Source: G965279355 sp965279355
GTDB lineage: Bacteria; Pseudomonadota; Alphaproteobacteria; CACIAM-22H2
Direction of reading: 5' to 3'
NCBI GenBank assembly: GCA_965279355.1
Contig: OZ257155.1
Location: forward strand, 1,054,001-1,118,000
Length of the DNA stretch: 64,000 nt
Below, in pieces: positions 43,675 to 51,861 of this stretch. A program made the translations under genes and the position numbers. The notes under the pieces were generated by a model. It saw nothing but the letters and a program-made list of their open reading frames with translations, was not told where the DNA came from and ran no database searches. How positions within the stretch are numbered: the stretch's first letter is position 1; each line of letters begins with the position of its first letter.

Positions 43675-45837
43675 TCAGGGGACCGGGGTATTCGCCAGTT
43701 GCGCGAAGCGCGAGTCCCGCGCCGCCGGCTTGCCGGTCTCTTCCGGGTTCAGCGTCCGGCCGAGCGCGCGGCGCAGGTCCTCATCGCGATAGGGTTTCTG
43801 CAGCAGCTCGCCCGGCATATCGCCGGTAATGTGAAAGGTCGATGCGTAGCCCGAGGCGAAGAGAAGCTTGAGCGTCGGCCGCGTGGCAATCGCGCGCCGC
43901 GCCAGATCGAGGCCACTCATGCCGCCGGGCATGACGACATCGGTAAAAAGCAGATCGATGGACGGATCTTCATCCAGGATCGCCAGCGCCGCATTCGCAT
44001 TGTCCGCTTCAAGCACGACGTACCCATGCTCCTGCAACCTGGCAACTGTCACGGTCCGCACATCGGCATCGTCTTCCACGACCAGAACCGTGGCGTTCGC
44101 TTCGGCGGCCGGCACTTCGGGCTCGCTGGCCGCAATCTCATGCACTTCCTGCTGCCTCGTCGCCTGGGGCAGATACAGCCGGACGGTCGTTCCGTTGCCA
44201 ACCTTGCTTTCGATCTTCAGATTGCCGCCGGACTGTTTCGTGAAGCCATAGACCATGCTGAGGCCAAGCCCGGTCCCGTCACCCGAACCCTTGGTGGTGA
44301 AGAAAGGCTCCAGCGCCCGCTCCAGAACTTCAGGCGGCATGCCGACGCCGTTGTCCTTGACGGCCAGCATGACGTAGTTGCCGGGGGCTAGGCTTTCTTC
44401 CACCTCCTCCGGGGCGACCACGGCTGCTTCCAGGACGATCGTGCCGCCATCGGGCATCGCGTCGCGGGCATTGATGGCGAGGTTGAGCAGCGCCGATTCC
44501 ACCTGTGCCGGATCGGCGAAGATCGGCGTTATGTTGTCGGACAGGGTGATCCCGACCTTGATCTGAGTCCCGATAATCGCGCTCAGCATCTTGGCGATGC
44601 GCGGCATCAACTCCGTCAGGTTGATGACCTGCGGCTGCGAGGGCTGGCTCTTGGCGAAGGTCAGCAGCCGGCGGATCAGTTCGGCACAGTTCAGGGCGCC
44701 GTTCAGCGCCATCTGCACGCGATCGAAATCCTTCGGGCTGTTTTTCAGCGACCGTGTCAGCGCATCGAGGTTCCAGATGATGACACTCAACATGTTGTTG
44801 AAGTCATGGGCGATGCCGCCCGTCAGCCGGCCGATCGCCTCCATCTTCTGGGTCTGCAGCAGCTGCCGCTCAAGACCGCGGCGATCCGTCACGTCCAGAC
44901 AGGTCCCCAAAATCTCCTTCGCCCGACCCGCATCGTCGCGAACAAGAACCGCCTGATCGAGAAACACGCGCTCAGATCCATCGGCGCACCGCCAGCGGTA
45001 CTCAGCGGACAGGACGCCGGCCTCGCCGATGGAGGCGATCTGCTGCATGACCCGCGGCCGATCCTCGGGATGGATGCGCGACGGCCAGAGCTCGCTGTCG
45101 TCGATGAACTTCTCCGCCGCAAATCCGACCATCGATGCGATCGTCTCGCTGACGAAGCGCGGCCCGGCGAACCGCCCCTCGAGATTGGCCGTATAGAGGG
45201 CGATCGGCAGCGACCGGATAATGAGCGACTGACGCTCCTCGATCTGTCGCAAAGCGCGCTCCGCCTCGATCTTTTCGGTCCGGACGCGGAGATAGTCGAG
45301 CTGCAGGCGGCGTTCCTGTTCCGCTGCCTGGCGGATGGCCTCGTTCTTCCGGTACAGATCGACGAACACAGAAATCTTGGCGCACAGCGCAACGGGATTG
45401 ACGGGCTTGAAGACATAGTCGGCGGCGCCAAGGGAATACCCCCGCGAGACATCCTCGGTTTCATGAGAGGCCGCGCCACCGACAAACAGGATCGGAACGT
45501 CGCGCGTCCGTTCGCGATTGCGGATCTGAGCCGCGAACTCATATCCGTCCATTTCCGGCATCTGCACACTCGCCACAACGACGGCGAAATCCTGCTGGAG
45601 CATCCGGCGCAAGGCATCGGCGCACGATGTCGACTGGACAACGTTCTCGTTCAGCCCCTCCAGCATCTGCGCAAGGGCAAGGCAGCTTTCCTGCGTGGCA
45701 TCGACGATCAGGATATCGGCCTTGCTCGCGACTGATGCACCTTTGTCAGGCTTGGCGCTACCGGCGTCAGGCGCCGACGATGCAAGTCCATCCAAAACAG
45801 TCCGCATGCTCAGGCCCTGCCTTTTTCTCATGCCCAT
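43675..45837 (-). CDS. hybrid histidine kinase (pseudo-receiver, PAS, HisKA, HATPase, receiver)
   Basis: About 720 residues with no transmembrane segment, so probably cytosolic. Order: N-terminal receiver-like domain (about 40-165; ADILIVDATQESCLALAQML), coiled-coil linker (EQERRLQLDYLRVRTEKIEA), PAS domain (ERVFLDQAVLVRDDAGRAKE), HisKA (IGRLTGGIAHDFNNMLSVII, phospho-His), HATPase (NLAINARDAMPDGG, FFTTKGSGDGTGLGLSMVYG) and a C-terminal receiver (VLVVEDDADVR, LLFTDVVMPGGMSG, LLQKPYRDEDL). In the first receiver the expected Asp is Ser (VVVASVQMPEMDG), so it probably cannot be phosphorylated. Starts at 45831 or 45807 are also possible. A divergent NarL-type regulator lies 493 bp away and may be its partner. 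Confidence 0.9.
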   Translation of the reverse strand: MGMRKRQGLSMRTVLDGLASSAPDAGSAKPDKGASVASKADILIVDATQESCLALAQMLEGLNENVVQSTSCADALRRMLQQDFAVVVASVQMPEMDGYEFAAQIRNRERTRDVPILFVGGAASHETEDVSRGYSLGAADYVFKPVNPVALCAKISVFVDLYRKNEAIRQAAEQERRLQLDYLRVRTEKIEAERALRQIEERQSLIIRSLPIALYTANLEGRFAGPRFVSETIASMVGFAAEKFIDDSELWPSRIHPEDRPRVMQQIASIGEAGVLSAEYRWRCADGSERVFLDQAVLVRDDAGRAKEILGTCLDVTDRRGLERQLLQTQKMEAIGRLTGGIAHDFNNMLSVIIWNLDALTRSLKNSPKDFDRVQMALNGALNCAELIRRLLTFAKSQPSQPQVINLTELMPRIAKMLSAIIGTQIKVGITLSDNITPIFADPAQVESALLNLAINARDAMPDGGTIVLEAAVVAPEEVEESLAPGNYVMLAVKDNGVGMPPEVLERALEPFFTTKGSGDGTGLGLSMVYGFTKQSGGNLKIESKVGNGTTVRLYLPQATRQQEVHEIAASEPEVPAAEANATVLVVEDDADVRTVTVARLQEHGYVVLEADNANAALAILDEDPSIDLLFTDVVMPGGMSGLDLARRAIATRPTLKLLFASGYASTFHITGDMPGELLQKPYRDEDLRRALGRTLNPEETGKPAARDSRFAQLANTPVP

Positions 45838-46330
45838 ACTACTGCTTTTCCGCCCAAATACGCATTGACGAGAAAAGCTGACTGAACATGGGGGACATGG
45901 CACCGGGAAGCAGAGGGCTCCCTGGTACTGGCTTGAAATCCAAAGATATGAGTCCGGCACTTCGGAAAGTGCCGAGATCCAAAATCCGCGCCCCCGCGGC
46001 AATACCGCCACGAATATCCATCCAGTGTCCAATCCCGGGCACAAGGCCCCCCGACAAGCCCCGCATCCTACCCGCGGGACGTCCGGGACACTTACCGGGG
46101 GAATTCCCTAGAAGAGTGGAGGAATCTACTGAGAGAGGCGGCATCCGGGTAAGCGAACAGCAGTGTTTCTGTCCGACCGCGAACCAACTTCCGGCCCCAA
46201 GCGCCGGGTGACGGATTAATCCGGTCGTGGTAGAGCTTTAGCCAGCTTCCGCCACCTGAACCCGAAATGACGTCGCGAGGGGCTAGCGTGGAGGGGAAAT
46301 GACCAGTCGCTCTAATCAATCGGCTTCTGA
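45838..46330. other. 493-bp divergent intergenic region
   Basis: It lies between the hybrid kinase and the NarL-type regulator. No gene with convincing composition is seen on either strand, and no GGAAC/CGTT pair was found. It must hold promoters for both flanking genes, which I could not place. Confidence 0.6.
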
Positions 46331-46981
46331 ATGACAATCCGCGTCCTGCTGACGGAAGATCACTGGCTTGTCCGCGCCAGCCTGAAATCCCTGCTGGCCG
46401 ATTTCGAAGGCGTGGAAGTCATTGCCGAGGCGGGAAACGGGCGGGAAGCCCTTGAACTGGTCGCCAAACACCGTCCGACGCTGGTGCTGATGGACATTTC
46501 GATGCCGGGATTGAATGGTCTCGAAGCAACCCGCCGCATCACCAAGGATCATCCTGATGTTCGCGTTGTCGTGCTCTCCATGCATACCAGCGAAGACTAC
46601 GTCCTGCAGGCACTGCGGGCGGGCGCCTCGGGCTACGTGCTGAAAGGCTCCGCGCCGCGCGAACTGGAACTGGCCATCGAAGCGGTCGGACGGGGTGAAA
46701 TCTTCCTCAGTCCGCAGATTTCCCGGCATGTCATCGATGCCTTCCTCAATCGCACCGGTGATCAGACGAGTTCGCTGGAACAGCTCACGCCGCGCCAGCG
46801 TGAAATCCTTCAGCTCATCGCCGAAGGAAAATCGAACAAGGAAATCGCGCAACTCCTGGATGCCAGCGTGAAAACCATCGAATCGCATCGCGCGAGCCTG
46901 ATGGACCGCCTCGACATCCACGATCTCGCCGGGCTTGTGCGCTACGCGATCCGGCACGGACTCGTTTCGCCCGACGAATAA
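46331..46981 (+). CDS. NarL/FixJ-type response regulator
   Basis: A 216-residue regulator in the normal order. Receiver about 1-120: IRVLLTEDHWLVRASLKSLL, phosphoacceptor in LVLMDISMPGLNGLE (about Asp55), VVVLSMHTSEDYVL and GYVLKGSAPREL (Lys). The LuxR HTH about 150-210: LTPRQREILQLIAEGKSNKE then LDASVKTIESHRASLMDRLD. It should act as a DNA-binding dimer when phosphorylated. It is divergent from the hybrid kinase; pairing is inferred from proximity only. Confidence 0.92.
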   Translation: MTIRVLLTEDHWLVRASLKSLLADFEGVEVIAEAGNGREALELVAKHRPTLVLMDISMPGLNGLEATRRITKDHPDVRVVVLSMHTSEDYVLQALRAGASGYVLKGSAPRELELAIEAVGRGEIFLSPQISRHVIDAFLNRTGDQTSSLEQLTPRQREILQLIAEGKSNKEIAQLLDASVKTIESHRASLMDRLDIHDLAGLVRYAIRHGLVSPDE

Positions 46982-47232
46982 CTTCAATTTTAAGCGAATA
47001 CTCCGCTGTGACGCTTTTGTGCCGATCGGCGCCGGGGCAGCGCGCCCACACCATGGCTTGTGGCAGGCGCCGGCCTGCGGAACGCCACTTCCGTGAAGTC
47101 CTGGGAGATAGATAGATTCCATCGGTGTCCTAGGGTGTCACCCCAGTAAGAACACCGCGACCTGACTGCTAATGTCTCCGCGTTCGCCGACAAATGTCGC
47201 CGAATTAAAACGAACGGACCAGGAGGCAGGAA

Positions 47233-47658
47233 ATGGCAAAATCCGCTCACGATGACGCACTATCCGCCGGCATGGCGGCCTTCAACATGATGGGGCCGAT
47301 GATGAGTTCCATGATGGCTCCGTTGATGGACCCTGAGATGGCGCGTCAGGCCTGCAACCGGATGATGAGCCAGATCAAGGACATGAATCAGATCTGCTAT
47401 GGCTCCATGAATCGCAGCGTCGAAGCGGGCTGGGACCTGGCGGCACGCCTCACTCAATGCGCCGATCCGTATGAAGCCGCGATGATGATGCGGAACTTCA
47501 TGAATGAACGACGTGACGCGATGCTCGCCGACGGCCGTAACATGTCGATTCTCATGCTGAAAATGAGCCAGAGCGAAGTTGAGACGATGAAAAACGCGGC
47601 ATCGCGCGCCAGCGACGTCGTGGCACCGATGCAGCGCCAGGCCGCTGCCGGCGAATAG
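47233..47658 (+). CDS. methionine-rich helical protein, phasin-like candidate
   Basis: A 141-residue soluble, helical protein with 24 methionines (about 17 percent), clustered as NMMGPMMSSMMAPLM near the N-terminus and EAAMMMRNFM in the middle. A GGAGG ribosome binding site precedes the ATG. There is no signal peptide. Amphipathic helices of this size with the pattern MKNAASRASDVVAPMQ at the end recall phasins (polyhydroxyalkanoate-granule proteins), but I could not establish family membership; copper or oxidant buffering by methionines is another possibility. It is a single-gene unit, followed by a hairpin at 47670-47699. Confidence 0.7.
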   Translation: MAKSAHDDALSAGMAAFNMMGPMMSSMMAPLMDPEMARQACNRMMSQIKDMNQICYGSMNRSVEAGWDLAARLTQCADPYEAAMMMRNFMNERRDAMLADGRNMSILMLKMSQSEVETMKNAASRASDVVAPMQRQAAAGE

Positions 47659-47669
47659 ACCGGAATGAT

Positions 47670-47699
47670 CCGGTGCGTGCGGTATATCCCGCGCACCGG
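47670..47699 (+). terminator. hairpin after the Met-rich gene
   Basis: CCGGTGC (47670-47676) and GCACCGG (47693-47699) form a 7-bp stem enclosing further partial pairing, 11 bp past the stop. No T tract follows, so it is a weak terminator prediction. Confidence 0.4.
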
Positions 47700-47729
47700 C
47701 ACTCCCTCCCCATGAGCCTTGAGCGAACA

Positions 47730-47755
47730 GGAACGGATTTGCCGCAGGCGTCGTT
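47730..47755 (+). promoter_or_regulatory. EcfG-type promoter (GGAAC-N17-CGTT) of otsA
   Basis: GGAAC at 47730-47734 and CGTT at 47752-47755, 17 nt apart, exact consensus. A predicted start near 47763 leaves a leader with GGGAGG before ATG 47786. Confidence 0.82.
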
Positions 47756-47785
47756 CAATCTCAGGTGTTGGGAGGGCCTGCGGTA

Positions 47786-49231
47786 ATGGCCAATCGGCTT
47801 GTCATCGTCCGTAATCGCCTTCCCGTTCATGACGGCGTCGACACCGTCGCTACGGCGGATGCATTCGCGCTCGACGAGACACCGAATTCCCTCTGGTTCG
47901 GCTGGAGCGGTCGTGTTTGCGACGACACCAATCGACCTGTCTCCGTTGAGTATCTTGGCACCGCAACACTGGCGGCGATGGACCTCAATGTCGATCAATA
48001 CGAAGGATACCTGAACGGTTTTTCCAACGGCACGCTGTGGCCCCTCCTCCACGGCGCCGGCACGCAGATCCAGTTCAATCCGGACGATCTCGCCGTATAC
48101 CGCGCGGTGAACGCGCGGTTCGCGTCGCGGCTCCTCCCACTACTGCGGCCTGACGACAGCATTTGGGTTCAGGACTATCATTTGTTCCCACTGGGCTGGA
48201 TGCTGCGGCAGGCTGGTGTCCAGTCGCCGATTGGCTTCTCGCTGCACACGCCGTTCCCCAATACCGAGCACCTGATGACGTTCCCATGGCGGCGCAAGCT
48301 CGCGGGCGACCTCTCGGCTTACGATCTCGTAAGCTTCGAGACCCGCCGCGATCAGTTGAATTTCGACACGTTCATGCGGCAGTCCGGGCAGGTGCCATCG
48401 GCCCGAACCGTAACAACCCGCACCGACGGCATTCCGGCGCACATTGCCGTTCCGAGCGGTCCCGACACTCGTGCATTCATGGACTTCGCCTCTTCGGCGG
48501 AAATCACGCAGCGTGCGGCCCGGCTCGCCCGCAGCCTCGGCAATCGCCGTATCGTCGTCGGTGCCGACCGGCTGGACTATACAAATAGTTTGCCCGAGCG
48601 CTTCCGCGCCTTTGAGCGACTGCTTGAAAGCGCGCCGGAGCTGCGCGGCAAGACTTCGCTGGTCCAGGTCACCGCGCCGTCGCGTCCGCTCGTGCCGGGT
48701 TATCTCGAATTGCGAATGGAACAGGCCGACCTCGCGCAACGCATCAACGGACGCTTCACCGTCCCCGGCTGGATGCCGATCCTCGACATATATGCGCGGC
48801 TGCCGCGCGCATCCCTGGCCGCGCTCTACCGAATCAGCCGCGTCGGCCTGGCAATCCCGCAACGGGACGGCCCGACGACCAGCGCCAAGGAATTCGTCGC
48901 AGCACAGGATCCCGGCGACCCTGGCGTGCTGATCCTGTCGCGCGAAGCCGGAGCCGCCGAACTTCTGGACGACACGATCATGGTCGATCCTAACGATCTT
49001 GACGGCATTGCAAAGGCCATGCGGACAGCACTCATGATGCCCCTCGACGAACGGCGGGATCTCTGGCGCCGCTTGATCGTCAAGCTGGCGCATAATGACG
49101 CGGCCCAATGGCATCACGGCTTTGTCTATCGGCTGTCAAAAGCCCGGCACGGGACGTCCGGCGAAGAAACACCACCATCCGCATTCGTCCCAGCCAATCG
49201 CACAAAGCCGGCGGAATTCCGGTCCCGCTGA
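47786..49231 (+). CDS. otsA: OtsA-like trehalose-6-phosphate synthase with altered donor site
   Basis: A 481-residue GT20 protein, homologous to OtsA along its full length: LWFGWSG, FSNGTLWPLLH, SIWVQDYHLFPL, FSLHTPFPNTE, RLDYTNSLPERF, AKEFVAAQDPGDPGVLILS. Acceptor (glucose-6-phosphate) contacts known from E. coli OtsA appear kept (the N-terminal Arg of RNR, Trp of LWP, Asp of QDYH, Arg of APSR). Donor-site elements are not: the N-terminal GGL loop is replaced (DTVATADAFALDE), the Lys of YSKG is Asn (YTNS), and DGMNLV reads DGPTTS. It may have another donor or be inactive. ATG 47786 follows GGGAGG. No otsB is in the window. Confidence 0.85.
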   Translation: MANRLVIVRNRLPVHDGVDTVATADAFALDETPNSLWFGWSGRVCDDTNRPVSVEYLGTATLAAMDLNVDQYEGYLNGFSNGTLWPLLHGAGTQIQFNPDDLAVYRAVNARFASRLLPLLRPDDSIWVQDYHLFPLGWMLRQAGVQSPIGFSLHTPFPNTEHLMTFPWRRKLAGDLSAYDLVSFETRRDQLNFDTFMRQSGQVPSARTVTTRTDGIPAHIAVPSGPDTRAFMDFASSAEITQRAARLARSLGNRRIVVGADRLDYTNSLPERFRAFERLLESAPELRGKTSLVQVTAPSRPLVPGYLELRMEQADLAQRINGRFTVPGWMPILDIYARLPRASLAALYRISRVGLAIPQRDGPTTSAKEFVAAQDPGDPGVLILSREAGAAELLDDTIMVDPNDLDGIAKAMRTALMMPLDERRDLWRRLIVKLAHNDAAQWHHGFVYRLSKARHGTSGEETPPSAFVPANRTKPAEFRSR

Positions 49232-49249
49232 CCAAAGGAGAAACTGCAC

Positions 49250-49552
49250 ATGGCAGCATATCGACACGACTGGACGGCCACACTCGACAACCCGGAGGGT
49301 ATCGCGCTTCGCGCGCTGGGCTTCGTTTCAAGCGACCGCGACCAGCTCCACCGGTTACTGCAGCATACAGGCATGACCCGCGCGGATTTGAAGCAACAGC
49401 CGATCGCACAGCGACACCTCGCGGCGATCCTCGATTTCCTGCTGTCGAACGAGACCACGCTGCTGAAATTCTCACACACGGTAGATTTGCCGCCGGAAGC
49501 CGCCTACGAGGCACGCCGCCTGTTTAATCATGCCGGCGGCAAGAGTCACTAA
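49250..49552 (+). CDS. DUF3572 family protein
   Basis: A 100-residue helical protein resembling DUF3572: NPEGIALRALGFVSSDRDQL, RLLQHTGMTRADLKQQPIAQ, and the conserved LAAILDFLLSNETTLLKFSH with a terminal PPEAAYEARRLF. Function is unknown. It begins 18 bp after the otsA stop with AAAGGAG upstream, so it is probably expressed from the same EcfG promoter. Relatives usually lie elsewhere in alphaproteobacterial genomes, so this may be a stress-linked paralogue (inference). Confidence 0.75.
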   Translation: MAAYRHDWTATLDNPEGIALRALGFVSSDRDQLHRLLQHTGMTRADLKQQPIAQRHLAAILDFLLSNETTLLKFSHTVDLPPEAAYEARRLFNHAGGKSH

Positions 49553-49659
49553 CCCGCGCCTCGGCAGAGGATGGTGGCGTCGAAGTCGACCGTACGCTTT
49601 GTTGATCGGATGCCGATCCTTGCGAGCGGCTGATTCATCCGCCGTCAAGGAACAGGCCA

Positions 49660-50745
49660 TTGGCTACAAAACCCCCTGAGCCGCGCAGAGGCAGTCCGAG
49701 CCCCCAACTCGACGAGGCAGAGTTCCGGAAGCGGTTCCTTTCGCAGTATGTCGACCCCGCCTTCGAGGCTTTGCAGCCGGAACTGGAGAAGATTGCAGCG
49801 GCGGCATGGCGCGGATACAGCGAGTACCGGAAAAGTCCGCACACGCGCAAAGCCGGCCCTGAATTCGCGGACCCGGATTACGATCTGTCCGTCGACTGGC
49901 TGGCCGCGCGCCAGGCCATCCACGAGGCACAGGCACGCCACGACGGATCCGGTGCACGCCGCCGCATCCTGCTGATCAGCGCGTCGTCGCGCAGCGAGCA
50001 CACCTGCCCCGGCGAGGTTTCAAAAACCTACCGGCTGGCGCAAGTCGCTGCCGAGGTCTTCTCGACAGGCGGCAACACCGATGTCGAGTTTCTGGAGTTG
50101 AATCGGCTGGCGTCCGAATACGGCCGGAACATCCATCCGTGCAAAGCATGTTTCTCGACAGCGGCACCGCTCTGTCACTGGCCCTGTTCCTGCTATCCCA
50201 ACTATGCGCTTGGCCAAGCGCAGGACTGGATGAACGATATCTACCCGATGTGGGTTGCCGCGCATGGCGTGATGATCGTGACGCCGGTGAACTGGTATCA
50301 GGTCACATCGCCGCTCAAGCTGATGATCGATCGGTTGGTCTGCGCCGATGGGGGCAATCCCGATCCCACGCGAACCGGCGGCAAGGATGCCAGGCGCGCC
50401 AAGGAAATCGAGCTGGCCGGCTGGGAGTATCCGCGACCGCTTAGCGGGCGGCTCTTCTCGGTGATCGTCCACGGCGATACGGAGGGGGCGCAGGACGTGC
50501 GCCGCAACCTGTCCGACTGGCTCCGCGCGCTCGGCCTTAACTCAGCGGGGCCGGAAGCGGAATTTGATCGCTATATCGGGTATTGGCAGCCTTATGCCAC
50601 CAGCCACGACGATCTCGACCGGGACCAGGCCGTACAGGAAGAGGTACGCAACGCAGCCCGCACCCTTCTCGAGGCAATGCGCGCGCAACACGATGGCCGT
50701 CTGATTGCCGCCGGAGCCGACCTGAAATCGCCCCGCGACAAATAA
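49660..50745 (+). CDS. NADPH-dependent FMN reductase / flavodoxin-like protein with Cys cluster
   Basis: A 361-residue protein with a TTG start (ribosome binding site AAGGAA). Residues about 1-100 are helical and unassigned (FRKRFLSQYVDPAFEALQPE). Residues about 105-300 form a flavodoxin-like fold: ILLISASSRSEHTCPGEVSK (phosphate loop), VIVTPVNWYQVTSPLKLMID (isoalloxazine loop) and FSVIVHGDTEGA. Between them lies HPCKACFSTAAPLCHWPCSC with cysteines at positions suited to an Fe-S cluster, as in iron-sulfur flavoproteins. Expected role is NAD(P)H- or ferredoxin-linked electron transfer; the substrate is unknown. Confidence 0.8.
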   Translation: MATKPPEPRRGSPSPQLDEAEFRKRFLSQYVDPAFEALQPELEKIAAAAWRGYSEYRKSPHTRKAGPEFADPDYDLSVDWLAARQAIHEAQARHDGSGARRRILLISASSRSEHTCPGEVSKTYRLAQVAAEVFSTGGNTDVEFLELNRLASEYGRNIHPCKACFSTAAPLCHWPCSCYPNYALGQAQDWMNDIYPMWVAAHGVMIVTPVNWYQVTSPLKLMIDRLVCADGGNPDPTRTGGKDARRAKEIELAGWEYPRPLSGRLFSVIVHGDTEGAQDVRRNLSDWLRALGLNSAGPEAEFDRYIGYWQPYATSHDDLDRDQAVQEEVRNAARTLLEAMRAQHDGRLIAAGADLKSPRDK

Positions 50746-50754
50746 TTCAGCCGT

Positions 50755-51861
50755 TCAGCTCACCCGGAACAGGCGTCCCAGGAAATCCTGCCGCTCCTGC
50801 TTGGCCAGAAACGTCATCGCATGGTGAAAACGGGAGATTGCCACCGCACGACTGCCGCCGTAGAGGTTGATCATGCGATGGGCCGCGAACGCGGCGCGGA
50901 GATTCGCCCAGGGCAGGGTCCATTCATCGATCTGCGGATAGCGGAGCTGCAGCCTGCAGCGCCGCCAGTGCGCCCAGGCCGTGCCAAGCGGCGGTTCCTT
51001 CAGCGGCCACGGCAGCGCAAACATCTCATGCGCGGCGATCAGATAGGAATGCAACGGCGCGCTCAACTGATAGCGGGCGGCACGCGCCTCAATCATTTCC
51101 CAGTTTATATCGGGACCGAAACGGCGGGCGATCATTGTAAAATCGTAGAGCTGCCGCAGATCGACGATCCCACGATAATAGCCGCCAATGTGATGAATCT
51201 GCGCATGCCACAGATTGTGGAGGATCATGTCCGTCGGCGAGGGCGCCATGTAGTCGAGGCCGTTGTCGCAACGGCGCGTCGCCCGGCTCCAGACATCGTC
51301 GGCCTGCAGCAGGTAGTTGGCGTCCACCAGTTCGACATGCAGGTCAACGGCTCCGGCGCTGCCGTCGCGAAGAAACTCCGCATAGGCATGCAGCACCGGC
51401 GTGTACTGGGTGCCGATCCGGTAACCGAGGCCTTCGATCACGCCGATCGCACTCTTGAGTTGCGCATGCGGCACCAGAAGATCCAGGTCGCCGATCATGC
51501 GGGCGGCGCGGTCGTTGTAGTGATTCAGATAGAGCGTCAGGGCGCCCTTGAGAAACAGGGGAACGATATTCGCGTGATTGAGCGCGGCGAGCAGCTCATC
51601 CGACTGTTCACGAAGCGCGGCATTGCGCAGGCCGTTATGATGATGCAGCAGCGCCAGATAATCGCGCACCTCTTCAGGCAAGTCGTCCAGCCCATCGGCA
51701 GCCGTTAGCGATGAGAACATCGCCGGCGTCACCAGATGATCGTTCGCCTGGCGCAACACGCACGTCCAGTCGGCCAGCGAGCGGCGGCGGCCTGCGCCAT
51801 CGTTGTCCCCGGCGTCCGCGCGCAATGCATCCCCGATCACCCGCAGCGACGATGCCTTCAT
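50755..51861 (-). CDS. nucleotidyltransferase family protein (NTP_transf_5 type)
   Basis: A 368-residue protein of the uncharacterised nucleotidyltransferase family often found in lasso-peptide and exopolysaccharide clusters. Its signature is VPLFLKGALTLYLNHYNDRA, then MIGDLDLLVPHAQLKSAIGV (G-D-x-D, catalytic acidic pair) and AVDLHVELVD. Relatives in lasso-peptide clusters modify a peptide after it is phosphorylated by a partner HprK-like kinase. Here the HprK-like gene is immediately upstream with an ATGA overlap, so the two probably work as a pair. The substrate is unknown. Confidence 0.83.
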   Translation of the reverse strand: MKASSLRVIGDALRADAGDNDGAGRRRSLADWTCVLRQANDHLVTPAMFSSLTAADGLDDLPEEVRDYLALLHHHNGLRNAALREQSDELLAALNHANIVPLFLKGALTLYLNHYNDRAARMIGDLDLLVPHAQLKSAIGVIEGLGYRIGTQYTPVLHAYAEFLRDGSAGAVDLHVELVDANYLLQADDVWSRATRRCDNGLDYMAPSPTDMILHNLWHAQIHHIGGYYRGIVDLRQLYDFTMIARRFGPDINWEMIEARAARYQLSAPLHSYLIAAHEMFALPWPLKEPPLGTAWAHWRRCRLQLRYPQIDEWTLPWANLRAAFAAHRMINLYGGSRAVAISRFHHAMTFLAKQERQDFLGRLFRVS

